A stretch of DNA of 64,000 nt from the NCBI GenBank assembly GCA_963817375.1, contig CAWFOB010000004.1:1-64000 (forward strand). Reading direction: 5' to 3'. The translations under genes were made by a program, and so were the position numbers. Positions 20,404 to 29,464 of this stretch are shown one piece after another (the first letter of the stretch is position 1; each line of letters opens with the position of its first letter). This stretch comes from JACVRM01 sp963817375 (GTDB taxonomy: Bacteria > Actinomycetota > Thermoleophilia > Gaiellales > Gaiellaceae). Under the pieces are notes generated by a model, which saw nothing but the letters and a program-made list of their open reading frames with translations, had not been told where the DNA came from and searched no databases.

Positions 20404-23400
20404 TTAGTTGGCGATGTAGGCGGCGTCTAGGGAGACTGTTTCGCCGTCGGGATTTGTGATGGTGACACGCTGGGCGCCGGCAGTCACTGCTGGAGTTACT
20501 ACCGTTAGCGTGTTCATGTCTTTGAAGGTGACTGCGGCGATTTGCCGCCGAGGTGGTGACGGTGGCGCCGCTTACTAAGCCGCTGCCGCGAATAGTTAGC
20601 GTGTTACCACCTGCGGCGGGACCACTTGCCGGTGTCAGTGTGCCAATGCCTAGCGGTACGTTCGCCAACTTTACGACGGTTATCCCCGCGTTTTGCGCGG
20701 TGCCGTCCGTGGAAGTGATGGCGAACAATCGCTGTCCGTTTTCATCGGTGGCGAGAAAGCTGCCGTGAAGCCCGTCCACGTCCGTCATGAATTGTTGGTG
20801 CAAGAGAATTCGGAGGCGAAGTTGCCCGGAGTGCGCGTCCAGGATATCGATGCCGCCGTTCACGCCGGCGTTTCCGGCGGGTCCGGTGAGAAATGGCTGG
20901 TAGAGGAGCGCGCCGCTTGGATGAAGAGCGAGGCCGGGAACAGGATTGCGACCGGGGATTTGCAAAAGCTCTGGATTAGCGGGGACGGACGCGAGCGAGA
21001 GATCGGCTCCGCGAATTTCGGTGGTGCCGTTGGTTATGAGAGCGAACATGGTGCCGTCAGCGGACGCGCTGAGATCCCAAGCGGAGTCGTTTGCTGCGAG
21101 AGTTGAAAACTGATTGGGAATGGCGGCATTCCAGAGCGCGAGCGGCCCACCAGGGGCCGCGGCAAACGCAACGAAAACCTGACTGCCATCGCCGTTCGAT
21201 TGGACGAGAGGCGCGCCCGTAATGCTGGTAACTTCGGCCTGGAGTGGCGGGTTCAAGAGTGGGAGGGCTGGCGGATAAATTCAATTGTCCCAGACAAGAA
21301 GTACAGGCTCCCGCAGTGCCGGACTCCGCGCTTAAACCGACAAAGACATTTTGAGTACTGGTGGCGGCCACGCGGGCTGGGCCAGAACTTGCATAACCCG
21401 GGACGCCTCCGACAGCGAGGGTCGTTCCGGAACCGCTGACAGGGTCCAGCAAATAGATGCTTTGCGCGCCGAAATCGGCAACGACCAGCTGGGTGCCGTC
21501 AGGAGTGAGGGCGAGACCACGAATCTGTCCCGACGGCGGAGGACCACCAGGCGGCTCAAGAGAGGCCGCTGAAAAAGGCCCGGATAAATCGAACACGTCG
21601 ATGTGATCGATATCGCTAAGATAGAGCCACTGGCGGGGCTGGTCGTAGACGACGAATTTATCAAAAGAGGGTTTGGCGTAGAAATTTTCGCTCTGCAGGT
21701 ATTGAAACGCTTTCGGGGAAGTGACAGACCCGGCGAGCGAAGTAATGGCGATGTCGGACTTCCCTGCTGAGCCTGCCGGCGTTTGCAGGGTGATGCATTC
21801 GAGGGGAAAAGGATAAGTCGAGTCCAGGCCAAGAGACGGCCCGACGGCGACCACGTTTTGGATCTCGTTGCACAGGGGCGGTTGCGCCCGCAATTTTCAC
21901 GGTGAGTTTCGTGGGGTCATTGCCGAAACCGTAGCCATAGATTCGGATGGTGTCGCCCCCGGCCGGCGTTCCCGCGTTGGGCACAATCTGGAGCACCTGC
22001 GGGCCATAGCTGAAAGCGTCGGGAGCGATGGCGAGCCAGCCGCTGGGAATATAGGCCGCGATGTTGACGGCGCCGGCAGAGGCGTTCGGAGGCGACGTCG
22101 CATTGATTTGCGTCCCGGACGCAACAGTTGGGTTGGTGACAAGTTGGTTGCCAAACAGAACTTGTGCGCTCGCTCCGAAGTTCTGCCCTGTGAGAACTGT
22201 CGGCGTTCCGCCTGCGTTGGGGCCTTCGGAAGGCTGCGCCGTTGGCGCTGCTGCGAAAACTGGGGCGCCCGCGGAAAGCGAGATGGGGCTTGCGGCGTCT
22301 ACAAAGCTCAGGCCGCGGTTGGCAATGCCAAAAAGAAGCTTCGTGGAGTCCGAGTCTTCAATTTCCGAGCGTTTTCCCCCGATCGATAAGTCGGGAACTT
22401 GTCCGACGGCGGCGAGAGTGTGGGCATCGAGGACGGAAATGACGGGCGCCGCGCCAACGTTTTCGCTCACATACAAGAACTGGCCGTCGCCAGAAAATAC
22501 CACTCCGTATACGGCCGATGACGCATGTACGGCCACCTGATTCAACGAGTTGTCGAGCGGCGGAAGACTTGGGAAGCGTCGTTCGAAACGAAAACCGCAA
22601 CGAACATGGAACCGTCAAGGTTTGCGGCGACAAGCGGAATTGTACCAGTGCCCACCGAGCGGGGACCGGCTACAACGCTTCCATTTGCATTGTAGACGGC
22701 GAGTCCGCCGCTAGAATCGCCCGCAGCCACAAGCAGCTTGGTGTGATCCCCCGTGCGAGCCATGGCGCCGAGACCATTTTGAAAAAGTTGCGGTTCGCTG
22801 GAGGTCAGATTTGTAAGCGTGTTCGACGACGGCTCCCACAATGCTAGCAAAGCCTCGCCTGTTTGGGATTGGCGAAGCCGCATAATCAGATTGCCGTTGG
22901 AAAGTACGAGCAATTCTTCAGGACGGTCGAAGAGCGTATTGGGCAGAGGTTGCTGGCCCGTGATTTCATGGCGCGCTTTGACTTGTAGCGAAGTGGTATC
23001 GATTGCGGCCACTTGTTCGGTGACTGTGCCAATCCAGACGGTGGAGCCGTCGGTGGAAAGATCGGCGCTGCTCGCTCCCGGAACGCTGACTTGAGCGACG
23101 CGAGTGGCGGTCGTCGATGAGAAAACCTCCACGCGATTCATCGCGCGGTTGGCGACGAAGACGAGTTGATGAGCGGAATCATAGGCGATGTGTCTGTGGT
23201 GGGGCTCGCCTGATGGATCGTCCATCGCAAAATTGGAATCCGTCCTGGCGTAAGTGGTTCGCGGGAAATTGGCCACGACTGCGCTTTGAATCGTGAGCGC
23301 AAGATTTGCAGCGTGAGTGAGTGCGCCGCTGGCGCCCATGGCGATGATCGTCGAGTTTCCTGTTGAAGTATTCGGCGCAGCGGAAAAAAGTACTGGCGTG

Positions 23401-23708
23401 TTCGAACTGGCGGCAACGCTGAAGGGGCTAGGGGGATTTGAGATAACTCCGCCGGGCAAACCGGTCAGCGTGACCTGGACGGAGCCGGTGAAGCCGTTGA
23501 ACGGGCTGACGGACAACATTACCGCAGAACTTGTTGCACCTTGCTGAAGGTTGAAGGAACTTGCGGAAAACCCGATGGAGAAGTCAGGTTGTGCAGGCGG
23601 CGGAGGAGGCGGCGGCTGAAAGTTGGAGGAACCGCCGCCGCATCCGGCGGCTGCAAGTAGAAAAAGACCGAATAACAAATCCGGGGCGTATCGTCTGGGC
23701 CGTGCCAT
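20404..23708 (-). CDS. Large lipoprotein with beta-propeller and IPT/TIG domains, frameshifted
   Basis: About 1,100 residues once frames are joined. The start at 23,708 gives a signal peptide with lipobox (LFGLFLLAAAGCGGGSS), so it is a lipoprotein on the cell surface or in the periplasm. A proline run and an Ig-like segment follow (DFSIGFSASSFNLQQGATSS), then repeated seven-bladed-propeller-type strands (HQLVFVANRAMNRVEVFSST; GQFLYVSENVGAAPVISVLD) and at least three IPT/TIG domains (SEGPNAGGTPTVLTGQNFG; NAGTPAGGDTIRIYGYGFG; ASGPAAGGNTLTIRGSGL). It ends in DAAYIAN with stop at 20,404-20,406. Frame changes lie near 22,555, 21,880, 21,250 and 20,530. Acidobacteria carry many such proteins, thought to bind polymers or partner cells; the role here is unknown. 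Confidence 0.82.
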
Positions 23709-23876
23709 TCAGAAGCCCCACGTTCCTTGCGGGTTCCAGGCTGAGGGAGACTTGCCGTGAAGAGAAAGCGGCAAGAGCCGGGACGCGCGGAGTTGAGAGG
23801 ATTACGGGAAACAAATTAAATCCGACACTTCTAATTGTCAAGTTGATAAATATTCCAGACGTGAGGAAGAAAAAAG

Positions 23877-23921
23877 GCTAAAAAATCGAAGGGCGGCGAA
23901 GACTGAATGTCCGCGCCGCCC
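23877..23921 (-). terminator. Rho-independent terminator after the bactofilin gene
   Basis: On the reverse strand an 8-bp stem (GGGCGGCG/CGCCGCCC, 23,891-23,898 with 23,914-23,921) is followed by TTCGATTTTTTAG. It lies ~30 bases beyond the bactofilin stop. Confidence 0.65.
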
Positions 23922-23951
23922 CGAGGAAAAAGTAAAATTGTTCAGACTGAA

Positions 23952-24197
23952 TTAAATGGTCTTCGTTGCTGGAGCGCCGACAGGGGCGTTCGAGCTCTTT
24001 GCGAAACCGCTGTGTGCGGAATCCTTCTCGGAGCTCTTATCGATTTCGATGGAGCCCTTGAAGTAGGCGCCGTCTTCGATCATGATGCGGGCGGTCGTGA
24101 GATCGCCGTTCACGGAGCCGTCCTTCTTGATCTCGATACGGTCCTTGGCGCGAAGATTTCCCTTCACGGTGCCGTAAACCACCACCTCGCGGCGTTT
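23952..24197 (-). pseudogene. Bactofilin, C-terminal part only, cut at a chimeric join
   Basis: Bactofilins form cytoskeletal beta-helix filaments. The readable part, REVVVYGTVKGNLRAKDRIE, then DLTTARIMIEDGAYFKGSIE, is the second half of the beta-helix plus the flexible tail. The first ~60 residues expected in the family are absent: upstream of ~24,197 the sequence instead belongs, on the opposite strand, to an RNB ribonuclease whose own N-terminus is also missing. The ATG at 24,209 that would open the frame lies in the foreign part. I read this as an assembly join, with the complete gene present in the real organism. Confidence 0.8.
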
Positions 24198-25624
24198 CCC
24201 AAGAAGCACTCACTGAGCTCGGGAGGCTTCAGATACCCGCAGCAACATTTGCGAATGGTCCAGCCAAAGATCCTACTGGCACTCGTGACCTGCGGAACCT
24301 CCTGTGGGCTTCCATTGACAACGATGACTCGCGCGACCTGGATCAGCTGACCGTTGCCGAGGCACTGCCCGGAGGCAAAGTCAAGAGTTCTGGTCGCCAT
24401 TGCGGATGTGGACTCGCTTGTTAAAGAAGGGTCAGCCATCGACGAACATGCGCGCCACAATACCACCTCGGTCTATACCGCTGCCGAGATATTCCCAATG
24501 CTGCCGGAAAAACTTTCCACCGACCTTACCTCCCTGAATTTCAATGAGGATCGCCTGGCCATTGTCGTTGAAATGGTAATCGACGCAGATGGATCGCTTC
24601 AGGATTCCGAGATCTACAGGGCGCGGGTCCGCAATCATGCCAAACTTGCCTATAACAGCGTGGCCGCCTGGCTGGATGGAAATGGACCGCACTCCTGAGG
24701 CTGTCTCGCTGTCCCCGGGCTGGATGAAAATCTGCGCCTGCAGGATCAGGCCGCCCAAAGCATGAAGAAACTTCGGCATGTCCACGGGGCGCTCAGTCTG
24801 GAAACCATTGAGGCCAAACCGGTATTCGACGGCGATCAAATCCAGCGCTCTTGAAATCGAGGAAAAGAACCGCGCCAAGGAGATCATCGAAGATTTCATG
24901 ATCGCGGCGAACGGCGTGACCGCACGCTATCTCTCGGCCAGCGAAATTCCCTTCGATCCGCCGCGTGGTGCGCACTCCAAAACGCTGGGATCGGATTGTC
25001 GAAATTGCCGCGGAACACAAGTTCAAGCTTCCAGAGCATCCCGGATTCAAAAGCGCTGGAGGAGTTTCTCGATCAAGGAAAAAGCCGCCGATCCGGTCTC
25101 GCTTCCCCGACCTATCCCTGGCTGTGATCAAGCTTTTGGGCTCTGGCGAATATATTGCCGAACTTCCGGATGGGAATGCTCCCGGTCACTTTGGTCTGGC
25201 AGTCAAGGATTATGCTCACTCGACAGCTCCGAATCGCCGCTATCCCGACCTGCTCACCCAACGCTTGTTGAAAGCAGCCCTGGAAGGGAAACCTGCGCCT
25301 TATAGTAAGGATGAGCTGGATGCTCTGGCGCTCATTGCACCGAAGCAGAAGATGCGGCCAACAAAGTCGAACGACAGGTCGAAAAATCCGCGGCCGCGCT
25401 CCTGCTTCGAATCGAGAATCGGAGAGCAGTTTGATTCGATTGTCACGGGCGCTTCCGAGAAAGGCACCTGGGTCCGGCTTCTCAACATCCCGGTTGAGGG
25501 CAAGCTGGTGCATGGGTTCGAGGGCCTGGATGTCGGCGACCGGGTCCGTGTGCAGTTGATTGAGACAGACGTTGAGCGGGGATTTATCGATTTCAAGAAA
25601 GTCGGTTCATCCAGACATGGATAA
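24198..25624 (+). CDS. RNB-family exoribonuclease (RNase II/R-like), 5'-truncated and frameshifted
   Basis: Catalytic domain of a 3'-5' exoribonuclease. The RNB signature is clear: LLWASIDNDDSRDLDQL gives the magnesium-binding aspartates, then VLVAIADVDSLV and EEHARHN-like text (AIDEHARHNTTSVYTAAEIF), FPMLPEKLSTDLTSLN, later IAELPDGNAPGHFGLAVKDY, then HSTAPNRRYPDLLTQRLL. The C-terminus (EQFDSIVTGASEKGTWVRLL ... GLDVGDRVRVQLIETDVERG) is an S1 RNA-binding domain. Frame changes near 24,385, 24,700, 24,835, 24,955, 25,050 and 25,350 split it. The N-terminal cold-shock-like region is missing because the gene begins at the ~24.2-kb join. It ends 10 bases before the next gene, probably one operon. 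Confidence 0.82.
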
Positions 25625-25634
25625 GGAGATTCTT

Positions 25635-26040
25635 ATGAAAAAGGAAATTGGTTTGTGGATTGACCATCGGGAAGCGATCATTGTAATTCTCACAGATGGC
25701 GGGGAAGAAATTAAACATATAAACTCCAGCAGCGGAAAACATATCCGATACTCCGGCAGTTCACATTCGAAAACCCCGGAGGGATTAAAAGAAGGTTTCA
25801 GCAGAAGATCAAAGGGATCGAAAGTTTGGCAACCAACTCAACAAATATTACGATGAGGTGATTGCTGCTATTCGTGATGCAGACTCCATCCAGATATTTG
25901 GTCCAGGTGAGGCCAAGGGCGAGCTGGAAAAACGTATTGAACATGAAGGGCTCAAGGCACATATCCTTGCCATTGAAACCGTCGACAAGATGACTGATCG
26001 CCAGATTCTGGCCAAGGTTAGAGAGCGCTTTACTGGATAG
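25635..26040 (+). CDS. Small conserved protein, possibly eRF1/Pelota-domain-like, one frameshift
   Basis: About 135 residues. The ATG at 25,635 has AAGGAG nine bases upstream and gives MKKEIGLWIDHREAIIVILT. After a frame change near 25,815 it continues LNKYYDEVIAAIRDADSIQI, FGPGEAKGELEKRIEHEGLK, then AIETVDKMTDRQILAKVRER. From memory, proteins with this opening and the FGPGEAKGEL segment recur in Desulfobacterota and other bacteria, usually unnamed. The strand-helix pattern recalls the middle domain of release-factor-like proteins, but I am not sure. It follows the RNB ribonuclease by 10 bases, hinting at an RNA or translation-related job. Confidence 0.65.
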
Positions 26041-26840
26041 AACATGCTATAAATCATTGACCTTGTGCACGTTTAAGCCGGTCATCTGCTGTTAGCAGAA
26101 GGATCTGCGGTTCAGAGCCTGTGAGACAAAGGGGGGTAAAAAGCAAAGGTGGGAATCCTGATCAGAATCAGACTAACCAAGGAGTTGAAAATGGCTGATG
26201 AAACAAGCTCGCCAGGGTAATAGACAGTGTGCGAGATCCGTCGCCGATCGCGCCAGAAATATTCTGCGGAGGAAAAGGTGCCGGAAATGTTCATGTGGTA
26301 TTTGTGGTGGACAACGCGCAGTCTTAGCTGTGGTAGATTAGACCCCGCCTTGGCCGCGGGTTATAAATGATTACGCGCATTAGCCTTCCCCCAATTCGAT
26401 AACCCGGAAATCCCTTGATTCTTAGTTGCCTTAATCGCCAACCGGTTAAATTTGACCTGTTGTGGAATAAACTTGACTCCTCGAAGTAAGTTACCCAGCA
26501 GACTGATATTTCACATCACACCATTGAATTACAATCTTCTTTCTGCGAGTCTCTTGTGAAGGCCCTAATTGGAGCAAATCCTCGGGTTCACCTTGATCTT
26601 GCACGGCAGTGCCAAACCTACCACCCTATGGGACTCTCGCAGCTGTGTGCATTTCGGCTTCCAGTTCATAGTTTAGACACTCCCAAAAACGAATTTGTCA
26701 TATGGTCGGCCTCAAGTGGTGTTATCATCCGGTGACTGCTGCTACAACCGAATAAACCCAATATTATTATCCTTTAGGGGTTGCGAAGTAATTTCTCTGC
26801 GATTTTTTCTTCTGTGATCCGGTCAGGATCAGGAGATGCT
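26041..26840. other. 800-bp AT-richer stretch with no convincing gene
   Basis: Positions 26,041-26,840 hold no supported gene. A Shine-Dalgarno plus ATG (AAGGAGTTGAAAATGGCTGATG, ATG at 26,190) opens a frame that stops after nine codons; a one-base shift would extend it to about 45 residues ending at ~26,327, with no recognised family. In another frame 26,240-26,280 reads RRRSRQKYSAEEK, reminiscent of the start of IS3-type OrfA, but the next residues do not fit. The base composition is lower in GC than on both sides, so a further join or a decayed region is possible. Confidence 0.4.
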
Positions 26841-27308
26841 GTGAAGGATTTCCTTAACGGTCCCGGTTTTTTGGGAACTGCCGCTCCCTTGCTTTCCGAT
26901 ATTTCCCTTGTCCTGACCATGCTTACAGCCGTCATGTTTACCATTGGTTGGCAGCTGGCGCGTCACAGACAATTCGAGGCTCACCGGTGGATTCAGACGG
27001 CGGCAGCCACCATAAATGCCATTGTTGTACTTAGCGTGATGGTCAGTTCTTATGAGACGCACATACTTCCGGGGATACCGGCCAAGCTTTTGGAAGGGGA
27101 TTACGCCATCACAACGATTCATGCGATCGTCGGATTGACCGGGCTCTTACTTGGAATATTTGTCGTCCTGCGAGGCAACGGATTGGTGCCCAAGGCTCTG
27201 CGTTTTAAGAATTACAAGTTATTCATGCGGACTGCTTATGCAATCTATATGCTGGCGACATTGCTAGGCGTGATTGTTTATGTCCTTGCATTTGTGCTTG
27301 GCATTTGA
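26841..27308 (+). CDS. DUF420 family membrane protein
   Basis: About 155 residues from the GTG at 26,841, which has AGGAG five bases upstream; an in-frame start at 26,781 is possible but lacks such a site. Four membrane helices are visible: LLSDISLVLTMLTAVMFTIG, AATINAIVVLSVMVSS, IHAIVGLTGLLLGIFVVL and TAYAIYMLATLLGVIVYVLA. The histidines in ARHRQFEAHRW and TIHAIVG are conserved in DUF420, whose members often lie near cytochrome oxidase or haem-related genes (CtaM/YozB-like). No such genes are near here. Confidence 0.75.
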   Translation: MKDFLNGPGFLGTAAPLLSDISLVLTMLTAVMFTIGWQLARHRQFEAHRWIQTAAATINAIVVLSVMVSSYETHILPGIPAKLLEGDYAITTIHAIVGLTGLLLGIFVVLRGNGLVPKALRFKNYKLFMRTAYAIYMLATLLGVIVYVLAFVLGI

Positions 27309-27422
27309 GCTATCCTATCCAGAAGCGCGATGGGTATTCCCAAAAGGCTGTATCTTTAATAGATGCCCGATGCATTGATTTTATTGCCGTGTACCTCAAT
27401 GATCCCGCATTCCAGGAGGAGA

Positions 27423-28726
27423 TGAAGGCCATGCCACGAGTTGCGTTGGTCTATCCATATTTCCGGACCCGGTCTGCGACCGAGCTCCTTTTTCCACCAT
27501 TGGGCGCAGCGACCCTGGCCAGCCAGTTTCACAGGCTTGGAATCGAAGCGAAGATATTCGATTGTACCTTCTCGACCTTTGAAGAAATTCAAAGAAAAGC
27601 TAATCTCCTACAAGCCGGATGTTGTTGGGATTTACGCGATGGTGACCTTGAGCCGGAACTGCTTCCGAATTGCAGAGGTGGTGAAAACCCGCCTGCCCCA
27701 ATGTCTGTTGGTAGCGGGCGGGCCTCTGCCTACTCTCTATCCAGGAAGGTTCTCCAAAGCCTTTGATGTCGTATTCCGCGGAGAGGTCGATCTGAGTTTT
27801 CCTCGCTTTTGCCGTGATCTCTTTGATAAAAAATCTTCGAAGCTTCAATTAGAAGGATTGGCTCTTGAAACATATGAGGGGCTTTTCATCCAGCGGGATG
27901 AATTGCGGGTGGAAAGTCCCCTTGTTCACTACCCAGAGAAGGAGCGTGACTCCTTCCCGCTGCCTTATCGGGGCGACTTCGACCATAACTCTTATCAGAG
28001 GGTTTGGACCGAGCAGTTTGGCTCAAAGACCACTTCCATTATCATGACTCTCGGTTGCCCATTCAGTTGTGATTTCTGCTCCCGGCCGATCTTTGGCAGT
28101 CTTTTCCGCCGCCGGAACCTGGATTCGGTGTTCGATGAGATCAGACAAATCCAAGACCTGGGTTATGACAGCCTGTGGATCGCCGACGACAACTTCACCC
28201 TTGATTTTTCCTTTCTCAGGGAATTTTGCCGGCGGATGACCGGTCGTAAGATCGCCTGGAGCTGCCTTTCACGCGTTACCGGGATCAATGAGGAAATTAC
28301 CGGTCTGATGAAGGAAGCGGGCTGCAGAAGGGTGTACTTGGGCCTGGAAACAGGCAACCGGGATACCCTACGGTTGATGAAAAAAAGGGCCACCCTCGAA
28401 GAAGGGCAAAAAGCAGTCCACCTTTTTCATAATGCCGGCATTGAAGTGGCCGCCTTTTTCATCGTTGGATATCCGGGAGAAACTCTTACGGCGATCGAGG
28501 ATACATTCCGGTATGCGCTGGAGCTCCCGCTGGATCATATCTCATTCAATGTCCCATTCCCGCTGCCCGGTTCCCAATTATTTGAGCGGGTGGGGGGGAT
28601 AGATGAGAACAAGGATTGGAACGAGGAAAACGAAATTACTTTCGTTTATGAATCGGAATTCGATTCTGGTTGGCTGCAGCACCAATCCGAGAGACCATGC
28701 AGGAATTTGCGAATAAGAAGAAGTAG
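27423..28726 (+). CDS. Cobalamin-binding radical SAM protein, two frameshifts
   Basis: B12-binding domain followed by a radical SAM domain (class B layout, as in HpnP, BchE and related methylases or cyclases). The ATG at 27,423 gives MKAMPRVALVYPYFRTRSAT and FPPLGAATLASQFHRLGIEA. After a frame change near 27,595 the Rossmann-like part continues PDVVGIYAMVTLSRNCFRIA and LLVAGGPLPTLYP. The [4Fe-4S] motif CPFSCDFC lies near 28,058, followed by LWIADDNFTLD, YLGLETGNRDTL and FFIVGYPGET. A frame change near 28,680 leads to the natural end ETMQEFANKKK with TAG at 28,724-28,726. In the written frame it instead runs on into foreign hypF sequence up to 28,841. Product unknown. Confidence 0.85.
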
Positions 28727-28737
28727 ACTTGCAGTCT

Positions 28738-28841
28738 CTGGTTCGACAGGATCGCCGGCGCACCGGCTGGTCCCGCCGAACGACGGCGGCATCAGCTACG
28801 GGCAGGCGGCCGTCGCAGCATTCAGCAGCCGTTCAGCCTGA
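28738..28841 (+). pseudogene. hypF: HypF C-terminal fragment at a chimeric join
   Basis: The last ~30 codons before the stop at 28,841 read AHRLVPPNDGGISYGQAAVA, matching the C-terminus of the hydrogenase maturation carbamoyltransferase HypF (usual text: HRRVPPNDGGLALGQA). GC content jumps upward within ~28,730-28,765. Only this tail is present and it is fused in frame to the radical SAM open frame, so this is the second assembly join. In the actinobacterial source a full hypF would lie just upstream. Confidence 0.75.
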
Positions 28842-28907
28842 TCTCAACGGCTTCTCAGGTGCGCGCGGTTCCCTGGATGTACTGCAACCGCAACCAGGAG
28901 CACGACG

Positions 28908-29360
28908 ATGACCTCCCAGACTCAGCCCCGCCGTATCCTCCTCGTCGCCGGCGACGCCGCCGACGCGGACTCCCTCCCGCGCACGATGCAGGCCCGTGCT
29001 CGCGGCGCCGCCCAGGTGCTCGTCGTCGCCCCCGCGCTCAACTCCCGGCTGCGCCACTGGACGTCCGACGACGATGGCGCGCGCGCGGCCGCGGAGGCCC
29101 GGCTCCACCGCTGTCTCGCGCGCCTGCGCGAGCACGGCATCCGAGCGGAGGGCGTGATCGGCGACGCCGACCCGCTGCAGGCGGTCGCGGACACGCTGCG
29201 CGCGTTCCCCGCGGACGAGCTGGTGATCGCCACGGGCCCCGAGCGTGGGGCGCGACGGCTCCACCGCTCCGTCGTGGAGCGGGCACGGTCGCGCTTCGAC
29301 CTGCCCGTCCTGCACATCGTTCCAACCCACGACTCACAGGGACTCCCAAGGGCGGCGTAG
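28908..29360 (+). CDS. UspA-like universal stress family protein
   Basis: 150-residue cytoplasmic protein with the alternating strand/helix pattern of universal stress proteins. The ATG at 28,908 follows AGGAGCACGACG. Landmarks are RRILLVAGDAADADSL, AAQVLVVAPALNSRLRHWTS, RAEGVIGDADPLQAVADTLR, ADELVIATGPERGARR and FDLPVLHIVPTHDS. The segment APALNSRLRHWTSD is characteristic of an actinobacterial subgroup. The usual ATP-binding glycine pattern near the C-terminus is weak. It begins 66 bases after the hypF tail; a shared operon in the source organism is possible. Confidence 0.8.
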   Translation: MTSQTQPRRILLVAGDAADADSLPRTMQARARGAAQVLVVAPALNSRLRHWTSDDDGARAAAEARLHRCLARLREHGIRAEGVIGDADPLQAVADTLRAFPADELVIATGPERGARRLHRSVVERARSRFDLPVLHIVPTHDSQGLPRAA

Positions 29361-29464
29361 CCCCGGCACACGCCGCTACTGTGAATTCGGTCGGGCGGTC
29401 GCGCTCGGCGAATGCCCCTCCCCCGCATCTCGCCGCCGTCGCCCGGCCGATTCGCGTTTCCGGG

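Noticed and set aside
26190..26330. Remnant of an IS3-type transposase OrfA
   Set aside because: Only about 13 residues resemble the family start and the following residues do not fit; terminal repeats are not seen.
27441..28841. A 466-residue radical SAM protein
   Set aside because: Its start ignores the true B12-domain N-terminus and its end runs into hypF sequence across an assembly join.
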